A stretch of 9,194 nt of DNA from DSPP01 sp964607165 (lineage in GTDB: Bacteria; Zixibacteria; MSB-5A5; DSPP01). The stretch lies in NCBI GenBank assembly GCA_964607165.1, contig CAZSIT010000050.1:1-9194 (forward strand), in the 5' to 3' direction. Each line of letters starts with the position of its first letter. Within the stretch, counting starts at the first letter, position 1. Below the pieces are notes generated by a model. The model was not told the origin of the DNA and did not search any database. It saw only the letters and a program-made list of their open reading frames with translations. Positions 1-5,494 of this stretch are shown here, one piece after another. The position numbers and the translations under genes were made by a program.

Positions 1-42
<42 letters not shown>

Positions 43-77
43 AAGGGGTCGCATTGCATCCTCCTGAAGCGGGCTAA

Positions 78-458
78 CTATTGATTATATGGTTTCCCCA
101 TATCACCCTTATGGCACTTTCTAGCAGCATAAGACACCGGTGGGCGTTGGTTGTTAAGTTCCCTGCTACCAACGACTTCAACCGGTTTTTCTGACTTCTT
201 CGGGATGTTATATGGTTTCTGTATAATACCCCGTGGCTCTGCTGACTCTAAAGTATCGACGGGACTGCGAACGCCTTTTCCACCGTGATTCAGAACGTGC
301 GTATAAATCATGGTTGTTTTCACGTCTTTATGCCCCAACAACTCCTGCACGGTGCGGATGTCGTAACCGTCGGCCAGAAGATGTGTGGCGAAGGAATGGC
401 GGAAGGTGTGGCAGCTCGCCCGCTTGGTCAGTCCGGCGCGGGTCATCGCTGTCCTCAT
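78..458 (-). pseudogene. intI: integron integrase (IntI-type tyrosine recombinase), 3' remnant
   Basis: This is the C-terminal end of an integron-type tyrosine recombinase, the enzyme that recombines attI and attC sites to capture gene cassettes. The translation contains HTFRHSFATHLL (the HxxR box), then LLGHKDVKTTMIYTHV with the catalytic tyrosine, then GGKGVRSPVD, the ending typical of IntI rather than XerC/D. Homology begins around KMRTAMTRAGLTKRAS. The N-terminal domain, the first catalytic arginine and the IntI-specific additional domain are absent, so the fragment cannot be an active recombinase. The open frame continues rightward to 536, but that part has no integrase character and overlaps the neighbouring membrane gene. 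The minus-strand ATG at 458-456 overlaps the stop of that gene. After SPVD about 60 extra residues follow, where I would expect only a short tail; a 123-bp in-frame insertion explains most of them. The recombinase identity is very secure and the IntI subfamily is secure from motif recall. Nothing recognisable lies in 1-77. Confidence 0.85.
85..219. repeat. 12-bp direct repeats bounding a 123-bp segment with a hairpin
   Basis: TTATATGGTTTC occurs at 85-96 and again at 208-219, exactly 123 bases apart. The segment between holds an imperfect inverted repeat at 136-186: outer ACCGGT arms (136-141 and 181-186), inner CGTTGGT (145-151) with ACCAACG (168-174), and a 16-base loop. As 123 is a multiple of three, the segment sits in frame inside the tail of the integrase remnant. 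Removing it would leave a short natural-looking tail ending in KPYNQ. It may be a small non-autonomous insertion with a long target duplication, or a tandem-type duplication. I found no terminal inverted repeats. Confidence 0.55.
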
Positions 459-856
459 TTTCCTCTCGTTCCGGCAGAGAACAGAAGAAAGCTGAACAAC
501 GCCGCTCCAAGGATGTAAAGCCCCGCGATTACCCAATACATGGGGGAGCCTCCCATCGAGAAACCATGCCTCAGCAATACGAGGCTGCCAACGACGAAAT
601 GGACTTGATTGCCCACGACAACCGCTCGGCCGTAAATGCCCCCGAGCGCGGATCGACGAGCTATCCAGTTCATCGCGCCGAATCCGACCAGGGCTCCTCC
701 AAGAAGAGATATGAGGGGGCTGCCCGCATCATGCGGCACGAGCGCCGCACCCACTTCCTCCCGCGCAATGAGGAGCAAGCCTCCAACCACAAGGAGACCC
801 AGCGCGGACAGGGTTACAGCCCAACCAGCGAGCCGCTGAATCCTATCGCCACTCAT
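455..856 (-). CDS. small four-helix membrane protein of unknown function
   Basis: This is an integral membrane protein of 133 residues if it starts at the ATG 856-854 (MSGDRIQRLAG). Four hydrophobic stretches are visible, at about residues 10-31, 45-63, 75-96 and 105-127, separated by short loops with charged residues. The sequence around GALVGFGAMNWIARRS and GIYGRAVVVGNQVHF resembles a widespread family of uncharacterised four-helix proteins; I know no function for it. I prefer this start because an AAGGGAG ribosome-binding site lies upstream, although the spacing is long, and a promoter-like pair sits at 917-946. An in-frame upstream ATG at 925 would add an unlikely charged extension and would lie close to the -10 box. 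The stop codon (457-455) falls exactly where integrase homology begins. The gene may therefore have been joined to the remnant by a deletion, possibly trimming its own 3' end. It could also be an old integron cassette, which I cannot show. Confidence 0.7.
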   Translation of the reverse strand: MSGDRIQRLAGWAVTLSALGLLVVGGLLLIAREEVGAALVPHDAGSPLISLLGGALVGFGAMNWIARRSALGGIYGRAVVVGNQVHFVVGSLVLLRHGFSMGGSPMYWVIAGLYILGAALFSFLLFSAGTRGK

Positions 857-916
857 TTCCGATCGACGGCTCCCTTGTCCGCCCAACGGCCCAAGTTTCT
901 TTCGTTCACTTTCCGC

Positions 917-946
917 ATAATACATTACCCATCTTCCAAAAGTCGA
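917..946 (-). promoter_or_regulatory. candidate sigma70-type promoter for the membrane protein gene
   Basis: Read on the minus strand, TCGACT (946-941) and TATTAT (922-917) are each one base off consensus and are 18 bases apart. Transcription would start near 910, leaving a leader of about 54 bases before the ATG at 856. A weak A/T hairpin (AAAAGT, CGAG loop, ACTTTT, 938-953) overlaps the -35 region. Confidence 0.4.
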
Positions 947-1053
947 GACTTTTTTGACCTAATTCTGCAAGGCCGCCTCTTTTTTTTAGCTCCTTTTTTT
1001 CTTGGCCGAAAATCCTCTTTTTTTCACTCCTCTTTAGCATTACTTTCCCTTTG

Positions 1054-1602
1054 ATGGCTGAAGAAAAAGAACAAAAACACGGCTTGGTAGTCATCCACAC
1101 CGGGGATGGGAAGGGGAAGACCACGGCCGCTCTGGGGATTGCCATCCGGGCGGCGGGATACAAGATGAAGGTCTTGATTTTGCAGTTCGTCAAGGGAAGC
1201 TGGAAATACGGGGAAATCAACGGCGTCAAAATGCTGGCCCCCTACGTGGAAATGAAGCAGTTGGGCAAAGGGTTCGTCGGCATCATCGACGACAAACTGC
1301 CGTTCGAAGAGCACGTCAAAAAGGCGGGGGAGGCGCTGGCGGAAGCGAAGGATTGGATTTTGAAAAACGAGCACCGGGTGGTAATTCTGGACGAAATCAA
1401 CGTCGCTCTGGGCCTGCGGCTTATCAAGGTTGAGGACGTGCTCGATTTGATTAAATCCAAACCGCCCGAAATGCATTTGGTCTTGACCGGCCGTAACGCC
1501 CCGCCGGAACTGATAGAAGCCGCCGATTTGGTGACGGAAATGAAAGAAATCAAACATCCCTATCGCAAAGGCATTCTGGCCCAGAGAGGGATTGATTTTT
1601 GA
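1054..1602 (+). CDS. cobO: cob(I)alamin adenosyltransferase (CobO/BtuR/CobA family)
   Basis: This cytoplasmic enzyme transfers the 5'-deoxyadenosyl group of ATP to cob(I)alamin or a corrinoid, giving adenosylcobalamin. The 182-residue length is usual for the family. A P-loop with the CobA signature, HTGDGKGKTTAALG, lies near residues 15-28. The acidic strand VILDEIN is near 110-116, then LVLTGRNAPPELIEAADLVTEM, and the conserved end KHPYRKGILAQRGIDF. ATG 1054 was chosen; the TTG immediately before it (1051) is in frame and possible. No Shine-Dalgarno sequence is visible for either, because the upstream stretch is almost pure pyrimidine. The stop overlaps the TTG start of the following SDR gene. 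No other corrinoid genes and no cobalamin riboswitch are in the window, so salvage or repair of a corrinoid is as likely as de novo synthesis. The family assignment is very secure; the symbol (cobO, cobA or btuR) is convention. Confidence 0.95.
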   Translation: MAEEKEQKHGLVVIHTGDGKGKTTAALGIAIRAAGYKMKVLILQFVKGSWKYGEINGVKMLAPYVEMKQLGKGFVGIIDDKLPFEEHVKKAGEALAEAKDWILKNEHRVVILDEINVALGLRLIKVEDVLDLIKSKPPEMHLVLTGRNAPPELIEAADLVTEMKEIKHPYRKGILAQRGIDF

Positions 1603-2483
1603 AAACCATCTTCGTTGCCGGCGCCACCGGTTTTGTCGGCAGCCACATTGCCAAAAAGCTAATTGCCGGTGGGCACAAAGTCATCGGGCTGGTGCACTGC
1701 CGCTCGGAGGTTGGTCCTAAAGGAATTGAGATGGAAAAAAGGGAAGGGAGCCTTCTCGATTTGGAATCCCTGCGGCGGGCGGCAAGGGGCGCCAATGTCC
1801 TCATCAACGCCGTTGGGATAATCAAAGAGGTAAAAGGCAAAACCTTCGACGGCATTCACCGGCAGGGAGTAGAAAACCTGATTGCCGCCGCCCGTGAAAA
1901 CGGCGTCCAGCGATTTATTTTGATTTCCGCTCTGGGAACCGGCACGGGGATTGATACTGCTTACTTCCGCACCAAAGAGGCAGGGGAGAAGGCGCTGGCC
2001 GGTTCCGGTCTGGACTGGACGATTTTCCGCCCGGCGATGATTTTCGGGCCGGGCGATGGTTTTTCCACCCAGATGCTCACTATGATGAAAAAAGCGCCTA
2101 TTATGCCGGTGGCAGGGGATGGGAAATACAAGTTGCAGATGGTTTACATTGAAGACGTGGCCGAATGCGTCCTCTGTGCCGTTGAAAACCCCCGCACCTA
2201 CGGCCAAACCTATTGTCTCGGCGGGCCGGATATTTTAACGATGAACGAGGCCTTGGATTTTCTGATGCGCTGGAAAAATATCAAGCGGCTTAAAGTTCAC
2301 ATCCCTTTATCGATTATGCGTCCGATGGCGGCTCTGATGCAAAAAATTTTACCCAACCCGCCGGTAACCCCCGACCAGTTGAAAATGCTGGCTGCTGAAC
2401 AGGTATGTGATTCTTCTGTTGCCGCTCAAATTTTTGGAGTTAAATTCAAAGCATGGCAGGAAGCCATTAAAGAGTATTCCTGA
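1599..2483 (+). CDS. atypical SDR, NAD(P)-binding epimerase/dehydratase-like (NDUFA9/NmrA-like)
   Basis: This is a Rossmann-fold protein of the atypical short-chain dehydrogenase/reductase group, 294 residues. The N-terminal dinucleotide-binding motif is VAGATGFVGSHIAKKL, with the glycines of GATGFVG at residues 8-14. LINAVGII (near 68-75) fits the strand-4 NAG-type motif. A YxxxK pair is present (Y122 and K126 in AYFRTKEAG), followed by WTIFRPAMIFGPGDG and the VYIEDVAE segment typical of extended SDRs. The overall pattern is closest to the NDUFA9-like or complex-I-associated atypical SDRs, which bind NAD(P) but whose substrates are mostly unknown. The start is TTG at 1599, supported by GAGAGGG 8 bases upstream and by overlap with the cobO stop (TTGA), which indicates translational coupling. 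The product is therefore probably made in step with CobO, though I see no biochemical link. The substrate is not predictable. Confidence 0.9.
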   Translation: MKTIFVAGATGFVGSHIAKKLIAGGHKVIGLVHCRSEVGPKGIEMEKREGSLLDLESLRRAARGANVLINAVGIIKEVKGKTFDGIHRQGVENLIAAARENGVQRFILISALGTGTGIDTAYFRTKEAGEKALAGSGLDWTIFRPAMIFGPGDGFSTQMLTMMKKAPIMPVAGDGKYKLQMVYIEDVAECVLCAVENPRTYGQTYCLGGPDILTMNEALDFLMRWKNIKRLKVHIPLSIMRPMAALMQKILPNPPVTPDQLKMLAAEQVCDSSVAAQIFGVKFKAWQEAIKEYS

Positions 2484-2501
2484 TTTTTACATTTCGCTTA
2501 A

Positions 2502-2563
2502 CCCCCCGGCTTCCGCCGAGGGGAGAAAAGCTGTGGCGCAGGTTAAGTTTCACCTAACCTGCG
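2502..2563 (+). other. two consecutive hairpins between the SDR gene and trxB
   Basis: Hairpin 1 has arms CCCCCCGGC (2502-2510) and GCCGAGGGG (2515-2523), with one C/A mismatch and a TTCC loop. Hairpin 2 has perfect 9-bp arms CGCAGGTTA (2537-2545) and TAACCTGCG (2555-2563) with a 9-base loop. Neither is followed by a T-run, so a classical intrinsic terminator is not shown. They could attenuate or stabilise the end of the cobO-SDR transcript, or serve as an operator just upstream of the putative trxB promoter. Confidence 0.5.
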
Positions 2564-2568
2564 TGTAC

Positions 2569-2596
2569 TTTGAAGCGGAACGGAATGGAATAAAAT
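2569..2596 (+). promoter_or_regulatory. candidate promoter upstream of trxB
   Basis: TTTGAA (2569-2574) and TAAAAT (2591-2596) are 16 bases apart, giving a predicted start near 2603 and a leader of about 35 bases before the trxB ATG. The -35 is weak and the -10 good. The position immediately after the hairpin pair fits a new transcription unit starting here. Confidence 0.35.
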
Positions 2597-2637
2597 GGTG
2601 TTCTACGTAGCAATGAAAGGAAAGAAAAGAGAGGCGT

Positions 2638-3585
2638 ATGGAATTTATCTATGACGTGGTAATAGTCGGCGGCGGCCCCGGAGGCCTTTGCGCTGGATTA
2701 TATAGTGCTCGAGCGAACTTGAAAACCGTTTTACTGGAAAAATTGATTCCCGGCGGTGAAATCGTCAACACCGCATGGGTGGAGGATTATCCCGGTTTCG
2801 AACTGATTGGCGGCCCCGAGCTGGCCAAAAAAATGGAAGAGCATGCCGTGAAATTCGGTCTGGAAATCAAAACCGAAAACGTAGTCGAAATTTATTCCGA
2901 AGGCCAAGACAGAATCGTCAAAACGGATGATAACGTTTACCGCGCCAAAGCGGTGATCCTCGCCTCCGGCGGCTCGCCCAACAAGCTGGGCATCCCGGGC
3001 GAATACGAATACGCCGGTAAAGGAGTAAGCTATTGCGCACTTTGCGACGGCGCTTTTTTCAAAGGAGAGGTCATCGCCGTGGTCGGCGGGGGAGATGCTG
3101 CCGTCGAAGAAGGGACTTTTCTGACCAAGTACGGAAGCAAAGTTTACCTAATCCACAGGCGGGAGAGTTTCCGCGCCCAGAAAATCATTCAGGAACGCGC
3201 CTTTGCTAATGACAAAATCGAGATCATCTGGAACACGGCGGCGGAAGAAATTGTCGGCAACGACAAAAAAGTCGACGGGCTGAAATTGAAAAATCTTAAA
3301 ACGGGCGAAACTAAAACTTTGCCGGTTGGCGCGGTGTTCATCTTCATCGGTTTCGTCCCCAACTCCAATCTCTTCCGCGAGCCGATGAACAAGGACAAAC
3401 TTGGATACATTCTCACCAACGACCGGATGGAAACCAACCTCCCCGGTATCTACGCCATCGGCGATGTCCGCGCCCAACTGTGTAAACAAGTGACCAACGC
3501 CGTCGGCGACGGCACCACCGCCGCCGTGGCGGCGCAGAAATATATCGAGTCGCTTAAGGATGCATCCGTCGCTGCACGAACCTGA
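2638..3585 (+). CDS. trxB: thioredoxin reductase, low-molecular-weight bacterial type
   Basis: This is a cytoplasmic flavoprotein that passes electrons from NADPH through FAD and a redox disulfide to thioredoxin. It has 315 residues, the usual size. The FAD-binding motif VVIVGGGPGGLCAG is at residues 7-20. The redox pair is CALC at 133-136 (SYCALCDGAFF), where most members have CATC. The NADPH-binding motif VVGGGDAAVEEG follows at 148-159 and the HRRESFRA phosphate-binding arginines at 173-180. The C-terminal FAD motif is IYAIGDVRA (281-289). Purine-rich sequence including GAGAGG precedes ATG 2638, at rather close spacing. lipA follows after only 38 bases with no terminator, so co-transcription with lipA and the Crp-like gene is likely. 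HRRESFRA argues for NADPH rather than ferredoxin as donor. No thioredoxin gene is in the window. The function is secure; the alternative of another TrxR-like ferredoxin/flavodoxin reductase is excluded by the CxxC. Confidence 0.95.
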   Translation: MEFIYDVVIVGGGPGGLCAGLYSARANLKTVLLEKLIPGGEIVNTAWVEDYPGFELIGGPELAKKMEEHAVKFGLEIKTENVVEIYSEGQDRIVKTDDNVYRAKAVILASGGSPNKLGIPGEYEYAGKGVSYCALCDGAFFKGEVIAVVGGGDAAVEEGTFLTKYGSKVYLIHRRESFRAQKIIQERAFANDKIEIIWNTAAEEIVGNDKKVDGLKLKNLKTGETKTLPVGAVFIFIGFVPNSNLFREPMNKDKLGYILTNDRMETNLPGIYAIGDVRAQLCKQVTNAVGDGTTAAVAAQKYIESLKDASVAART

Positions 3586-3623
3586 CTTGAACGAATTGAA
3601 AAAAAGCATAAATTGCCGGTGAG

Positions 3624-4583
3624 ATGAATCCGATTGCCCTTGCGCCACCGCCGCAAGCTCCCCTGCGCAAGCCGGAGTGGCTTAAAGTTAGATTGCCGCT
3701 CGGCGGCAACTATCGCGAAACGAAAGCGCTTTTATCCGACTTGGGACTAAACACAGTCTGCCAGGAGGCGGGTTGTCCAAACATTGGCGACTGTTACGAA
3801 CGCCACACCGCCACTTTTTTGCTTTTGGGGCAGCTTTGCACCCGCGGCTGCACCTTTTGCGACATCAAGCGCGGCAAACCGAACGGCATCGTTGACTTGG
3901 AAGAACCACAACGCACGGCGGAAGCAGCCCGTCGGCTCGGTTTGCAATACATCGTCGTCACCTCCGTAACGCGCGACGATTTGAAAGACGGCGGCGCTTT
4001 CATCTTCGCCGAAACCATCCGCGAAATGCGCCGGGCAATCACGGGTTGCCAGGTTGAAGTGCTGATTCCTGATTTTCGCGGCAATCTCGAAGCGCTTTTG
4101 AGCGTTCTGGAAGCCCGCCCGGATGTTTTGAACCACAACACCGAAACGGTGCCGCGTTTATATCGCAAAGTTCGTTTGGGCGCAATATACGAGCGGACGT
4201 TGGAGCTTCTGCGCCGTTCCAAGGAACACTATCCCGATATCCCCACCAAATCCGGCATAATGGTCGGTTGCGGCGAAACTGTCGAAGAGCTTTTGCAAAC
4301 GATGCAGGACATCCGCTCTTGTGGCACCGACATTTTAACCATCGGCCAATACTTATCACCCGGCGGATGGCATCTGCCAGTAGAAAAATATTATCATCCG
4401 GACGAATTTGAAGAACTGCGGCAAGCCGGGGAGAAGATGGGCTTCCAATACGTTTATTCCGGGCCGCTGGTGCGCAGCTCCTTCCACGCCGGCGAGCAGG
4501 CCGCTCATCTAAAAAAGAAAGAGCCGGCAGCCCCCAGCACCGTGCCCGATTTTTCCCTGGCCGGGCAGGCGTTCGCGGTGTGA
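3624..4583 (+). CDS. lipA: lipoyl synthase, radical SAM enzyme
   Basis: LipA inserts two sulfur atoms at C6 and C8 of protein-bound octanoyl groups to make lipoyl-E2 and lipoyl-H proteins. It has 319 residues. Both iron-sulfur cluster motifs are intact. The auxiliary, sacrificial [4Fe-4S] cluster has C46-x4-C51-x5-C57 (CQEAGCPNIGDC). The radical SAM cluster has C72-x3-C76-x2-C79 (CTRGCTFC). Further family landmarks are TATFLLLG, VVTSVTRDDLKDGGA, EVLIPDF, LNHNTETV, KSGIMVGCGE, TIGQYLSP and the C-terminal RSSFHA (RSSYHA in most), whose serine binds the auxiliary cluster. The start ATG 3624 has only a weak GGTGAG before it; no better in-frame start precedes the conserved LPLGG segment. It lies 38 bases after trxB and its stop overlaps the GTG of the regulator gene (GTGA). 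No lipB, lplA or 2-oxoacid dehydrogenase gene is present in the window. Confidence 0.96.
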   Translation: MNPIALAPPPQAPLRKPEWLKVRLPLGGNYRETKALLSDLGLNTVCQEAGCPNIGDCYERHTATFLLLGQLCTRGCTFCDIKRGKPNGIVDLEEPQRTAEAARRLGLQYIVVTSVTRDDLKDGGAFIFAETIREMRRAITGCQVEVLIPDFRGNLEALLSVLEARPDVLNHNTETVPRLYRKVRLGAIYERTLELLRRSKEHYPDIPTKSGIMVGCGETVEELLQTMQDIRSCGTDILTIGQYLSPGGWHLPVEKYYHPDEFEELRQAGEKMGFQYVYSGPLVRSSFHAGEQAAHLKKKEPAAPSTVPDFSLAGQAFAV

Positions 4584-5203
4584 AGCTCTCCGACTACGAA
4601 AAAGTTTTCCCTGCTTCGACTATAATCTTCCGTGAAGGAGAAAGCTTGGATGCGCTCTGTTTGCTGCAAAAAGGAAAGGTTTCTCTTTTCAAAACCAAAG
4701 GGGAAAAGCGCGCCCTGCAGAAAATTTTGACCGACGGCAGCTTCCTCGGCCTTGAAGAGTTTCTTTTAGGCGCCCTCTACGATTGGCAGGCCGAAACCGC
4801 CGAAGAATCGGTCGTTCTGCAGCTTCCCCGCCACCTGGCCGAATCCTATCTTTTCGCCAATCCCAAATTCCTCCTTGAGCTGGTGGAGTATTTGGCCCGC
4901 CGCAGCCGCAGTTTGGAAAAGGCCGCCTTTTTATCCAAAAAAACCGAAGGCGCCCGTCTGGCCACCGCTTTATGGATTGCCTTCACCGAACGGGGCAATT
5001 CCGACGTTCTGCTTTCGGACGAAGAGACCAAAGAAATCCTTTCCAATGCCACCGGCCTTTCAGATGGCGCGGTTTCAGGTTTTTTAACCGAGCTCGAACG
5101 CCTCGAAATTTTAAGAAAATCCGAGCGCGGCCTTTCCCTAAAATCCTCCGAAAAACTCTTCCGCTACGCCGAATACCTCGAAGACAAAGAGCATTTTGGG
5201 TAA
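4580..5203 (+). CDS. Crp/Fnr-family transcriptional regulator
   Basis: This is a 207-residue DNA-binding regulator. Residues about 5-95 form a cyclic-nucleotide-binding-type beta-roll (FREGESLDALCLLQKGKVSLF, then KILTDGSFLGLEEFLLG). Residues about 95-125 form the long dimerisation helix, and about 143-195 the winged helix-turn-helix (LSDEETKEILSNATGLSDGAVSGFLTELERLEI, split here as DEETKEILSNATG and LSDGAVSGFL). It is not an FNR-type iron-sulfur sensor: the only cysteine is C27. The phosphate-contacting arginine/serine pattern of cAMP-binding CRP is also not evident, so the effector is unknown. The recognition helix SDGAVSGFL lacks the usual RETVSR residues, which suggests an unusual operator or altered binding. 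The start is GTG 4580, overlapping the lipA stop by GTGA, with a GGCAGG element upstream. Coupling to trxB and lipA suggests a redox or energy-metabolism regulon or autoregulation, which is inference. It is followed by a 28-bp palindrome. Confidence 0.88.
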   Translation: MKLSDYEKVFPASTIIFREGESLDALCLLQKGKVSLFKTKGEKRALQKILTDGSFLGLEEFLLGALYDWQAETAEESVVLQLPRHLAESYLFANPKFLLELVEYLARRSRSLEKAAFLSKKTEGARLATALWIAFTERGNSDVLLSDEETKEILSNATGLSDGAVSGFLTELERLEILRKSERGLSLKSSEKLFRYAEYLEDKEHFG

Positions 5204-5218
5204 AATCGGGAAGGTTTC

Positions 5219-5246
5219 GTAGGGGCGTATTGCAATACGCCCCTAC
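5219..5246. repeat. perfect 28-bp palindrome, GTAGGGGC-family dispersed repeat, copy 1
   Basis: GTAGGGGCGTATTG (5219-5232) is followed directly by its exact reverse complement (5233-5246). It lies 15 bases after the regulator stop, so it may also act as a transcript end or RNA-stabilising hairpin, although no clear T-run follows. The outer 8 bases at each end recur in the copy at 5297-5353 and, on one side, at 8621. Confidence 0.85.
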
Positions 5247-5255
5247 AATTCTTTG

Positions 5256-5296
5256 CCCCTGTATTTAAGGGGGACCGACCGAAGGCCGAGGGGGTC
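5256..5296. repeat. palindromic repeat element with CCCCT/AGGGG and GACC/GGTC arms
   Basis: CCCCT (5256-5260) can pair with AGGGG (5268-5272), and GACC (5273-5276) with GGTC (5293-5296). The sequence GACCGACCGAAGGCCGAGG has the look of a dispersed, REP-like repeat. It lies directly between two GTAGGGGC elements and does not encode anything recognisable. Confidence 0.45.
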
Positions 5297-5353
5297 GTAG
5301 GGGCGAACCTCGTGTTCGCCCGTTTGCCGGACACCCACAAGAGAAGCCCCTAC
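5297..5353. repeat. GTAGGGGC-family dispersed repeat, copy 2 (57 bp)
   Basis: Termini GTAGGGGC (5297-5304) and GCCCCTAC (5346-5353) are inverted repeats identical to those of copy 1. Inside, GGGCGAAC (5301-5308) can alternatively pair with GTTCGCCC (5314-5321) across a 5-base loop. The core differs completely from copy 1. Confidence 0.7.
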
Positions 5354-5374
5354 GAAGACAAAATTTTTTGCAGA

Positions 5375-5419
5375 GGCAGGCTCCCGCCTGCGGTGAGCGA
5401 AGTCGAATCCGTGCCTGCC
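5375..5419. repeat. nested inverted repeat, GGCAGGC/GCCTGCC
   Basis: GGCAGGC (5375-5381) can pair with GCCTGC (5386-5391) over a TCCC loop, or with GCCTGCC (5413-5419) as an outer arm. Between them lies GTGAGCGAAGTCGAATCC, similar to a motif seen in interspersed repeats of many uncultured bacteria. With the three preceding elements it fills the spacer up to the promoter at 5430. Confidence 0.5.
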
Positions 5420-5429
5420 CTATTTCGTG

Positions 5430-5459
5430 TTGACATTCCTCTTTTATCTCCGCTATTTT
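5430..5459 (+). promoter_or_regulatory. sigma70-type promoter for the M48 peptidase gene
   Basis: A perfect TTGACA (5430-5435) is followed after 18 bases by TATTTT (5454-5459). Transcription would begin near 5466, giving a leader of about 29 bases that contains the strong ribosome-binding site AGGAGG (5485-5490). This fixes the start at 5495 rather than the longer open frame that begins inside the repeats. Confidence 0.6.
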
Positions 5460-5494
5460 CCGCCGTGAAGCCCAATAAACCAATAGGAGGGTCT

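Noticed and set aside
71..159. Possible attC site (GGCTAAC at 71-77 with GTTAAGT at 153-159)
   Set aside because: GTTAAGT fits the core-site pattern but GGCTAAC does not fit its partner, and the two ends are not complementary. The hairpin between them does not follow attC arm order.
857..1050. Cobalamin riboswitch upstream of cobO
   Set aside because: No GCCACTG-type box and no recognisable conserved core; the leader is pyrimidine-rich and poorly structured.
233..1054. Long plus-strand open frame of 273 codons
   Set aside because: It runs antisense to the integrase remnant and the membrane gene, has arginine/serine-rich low-complexity content and no recognisable domain. The minus-strand reading is far better supported.
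4580..5203. FNR-type oxygen sensor
   Set aside because: Only one cysteine is present in the protein, so a [4Fe-4S] cluster of the FNR kind cannot be bound.
5312..5494. N-terminal extension of the M48 peptidase in the same frame
   Set aside because: It starts inside a dispersed repeat, covers the TTGACA promoter, and would bury the clear signal peptide and ribosome-binding site at 5485-5497.
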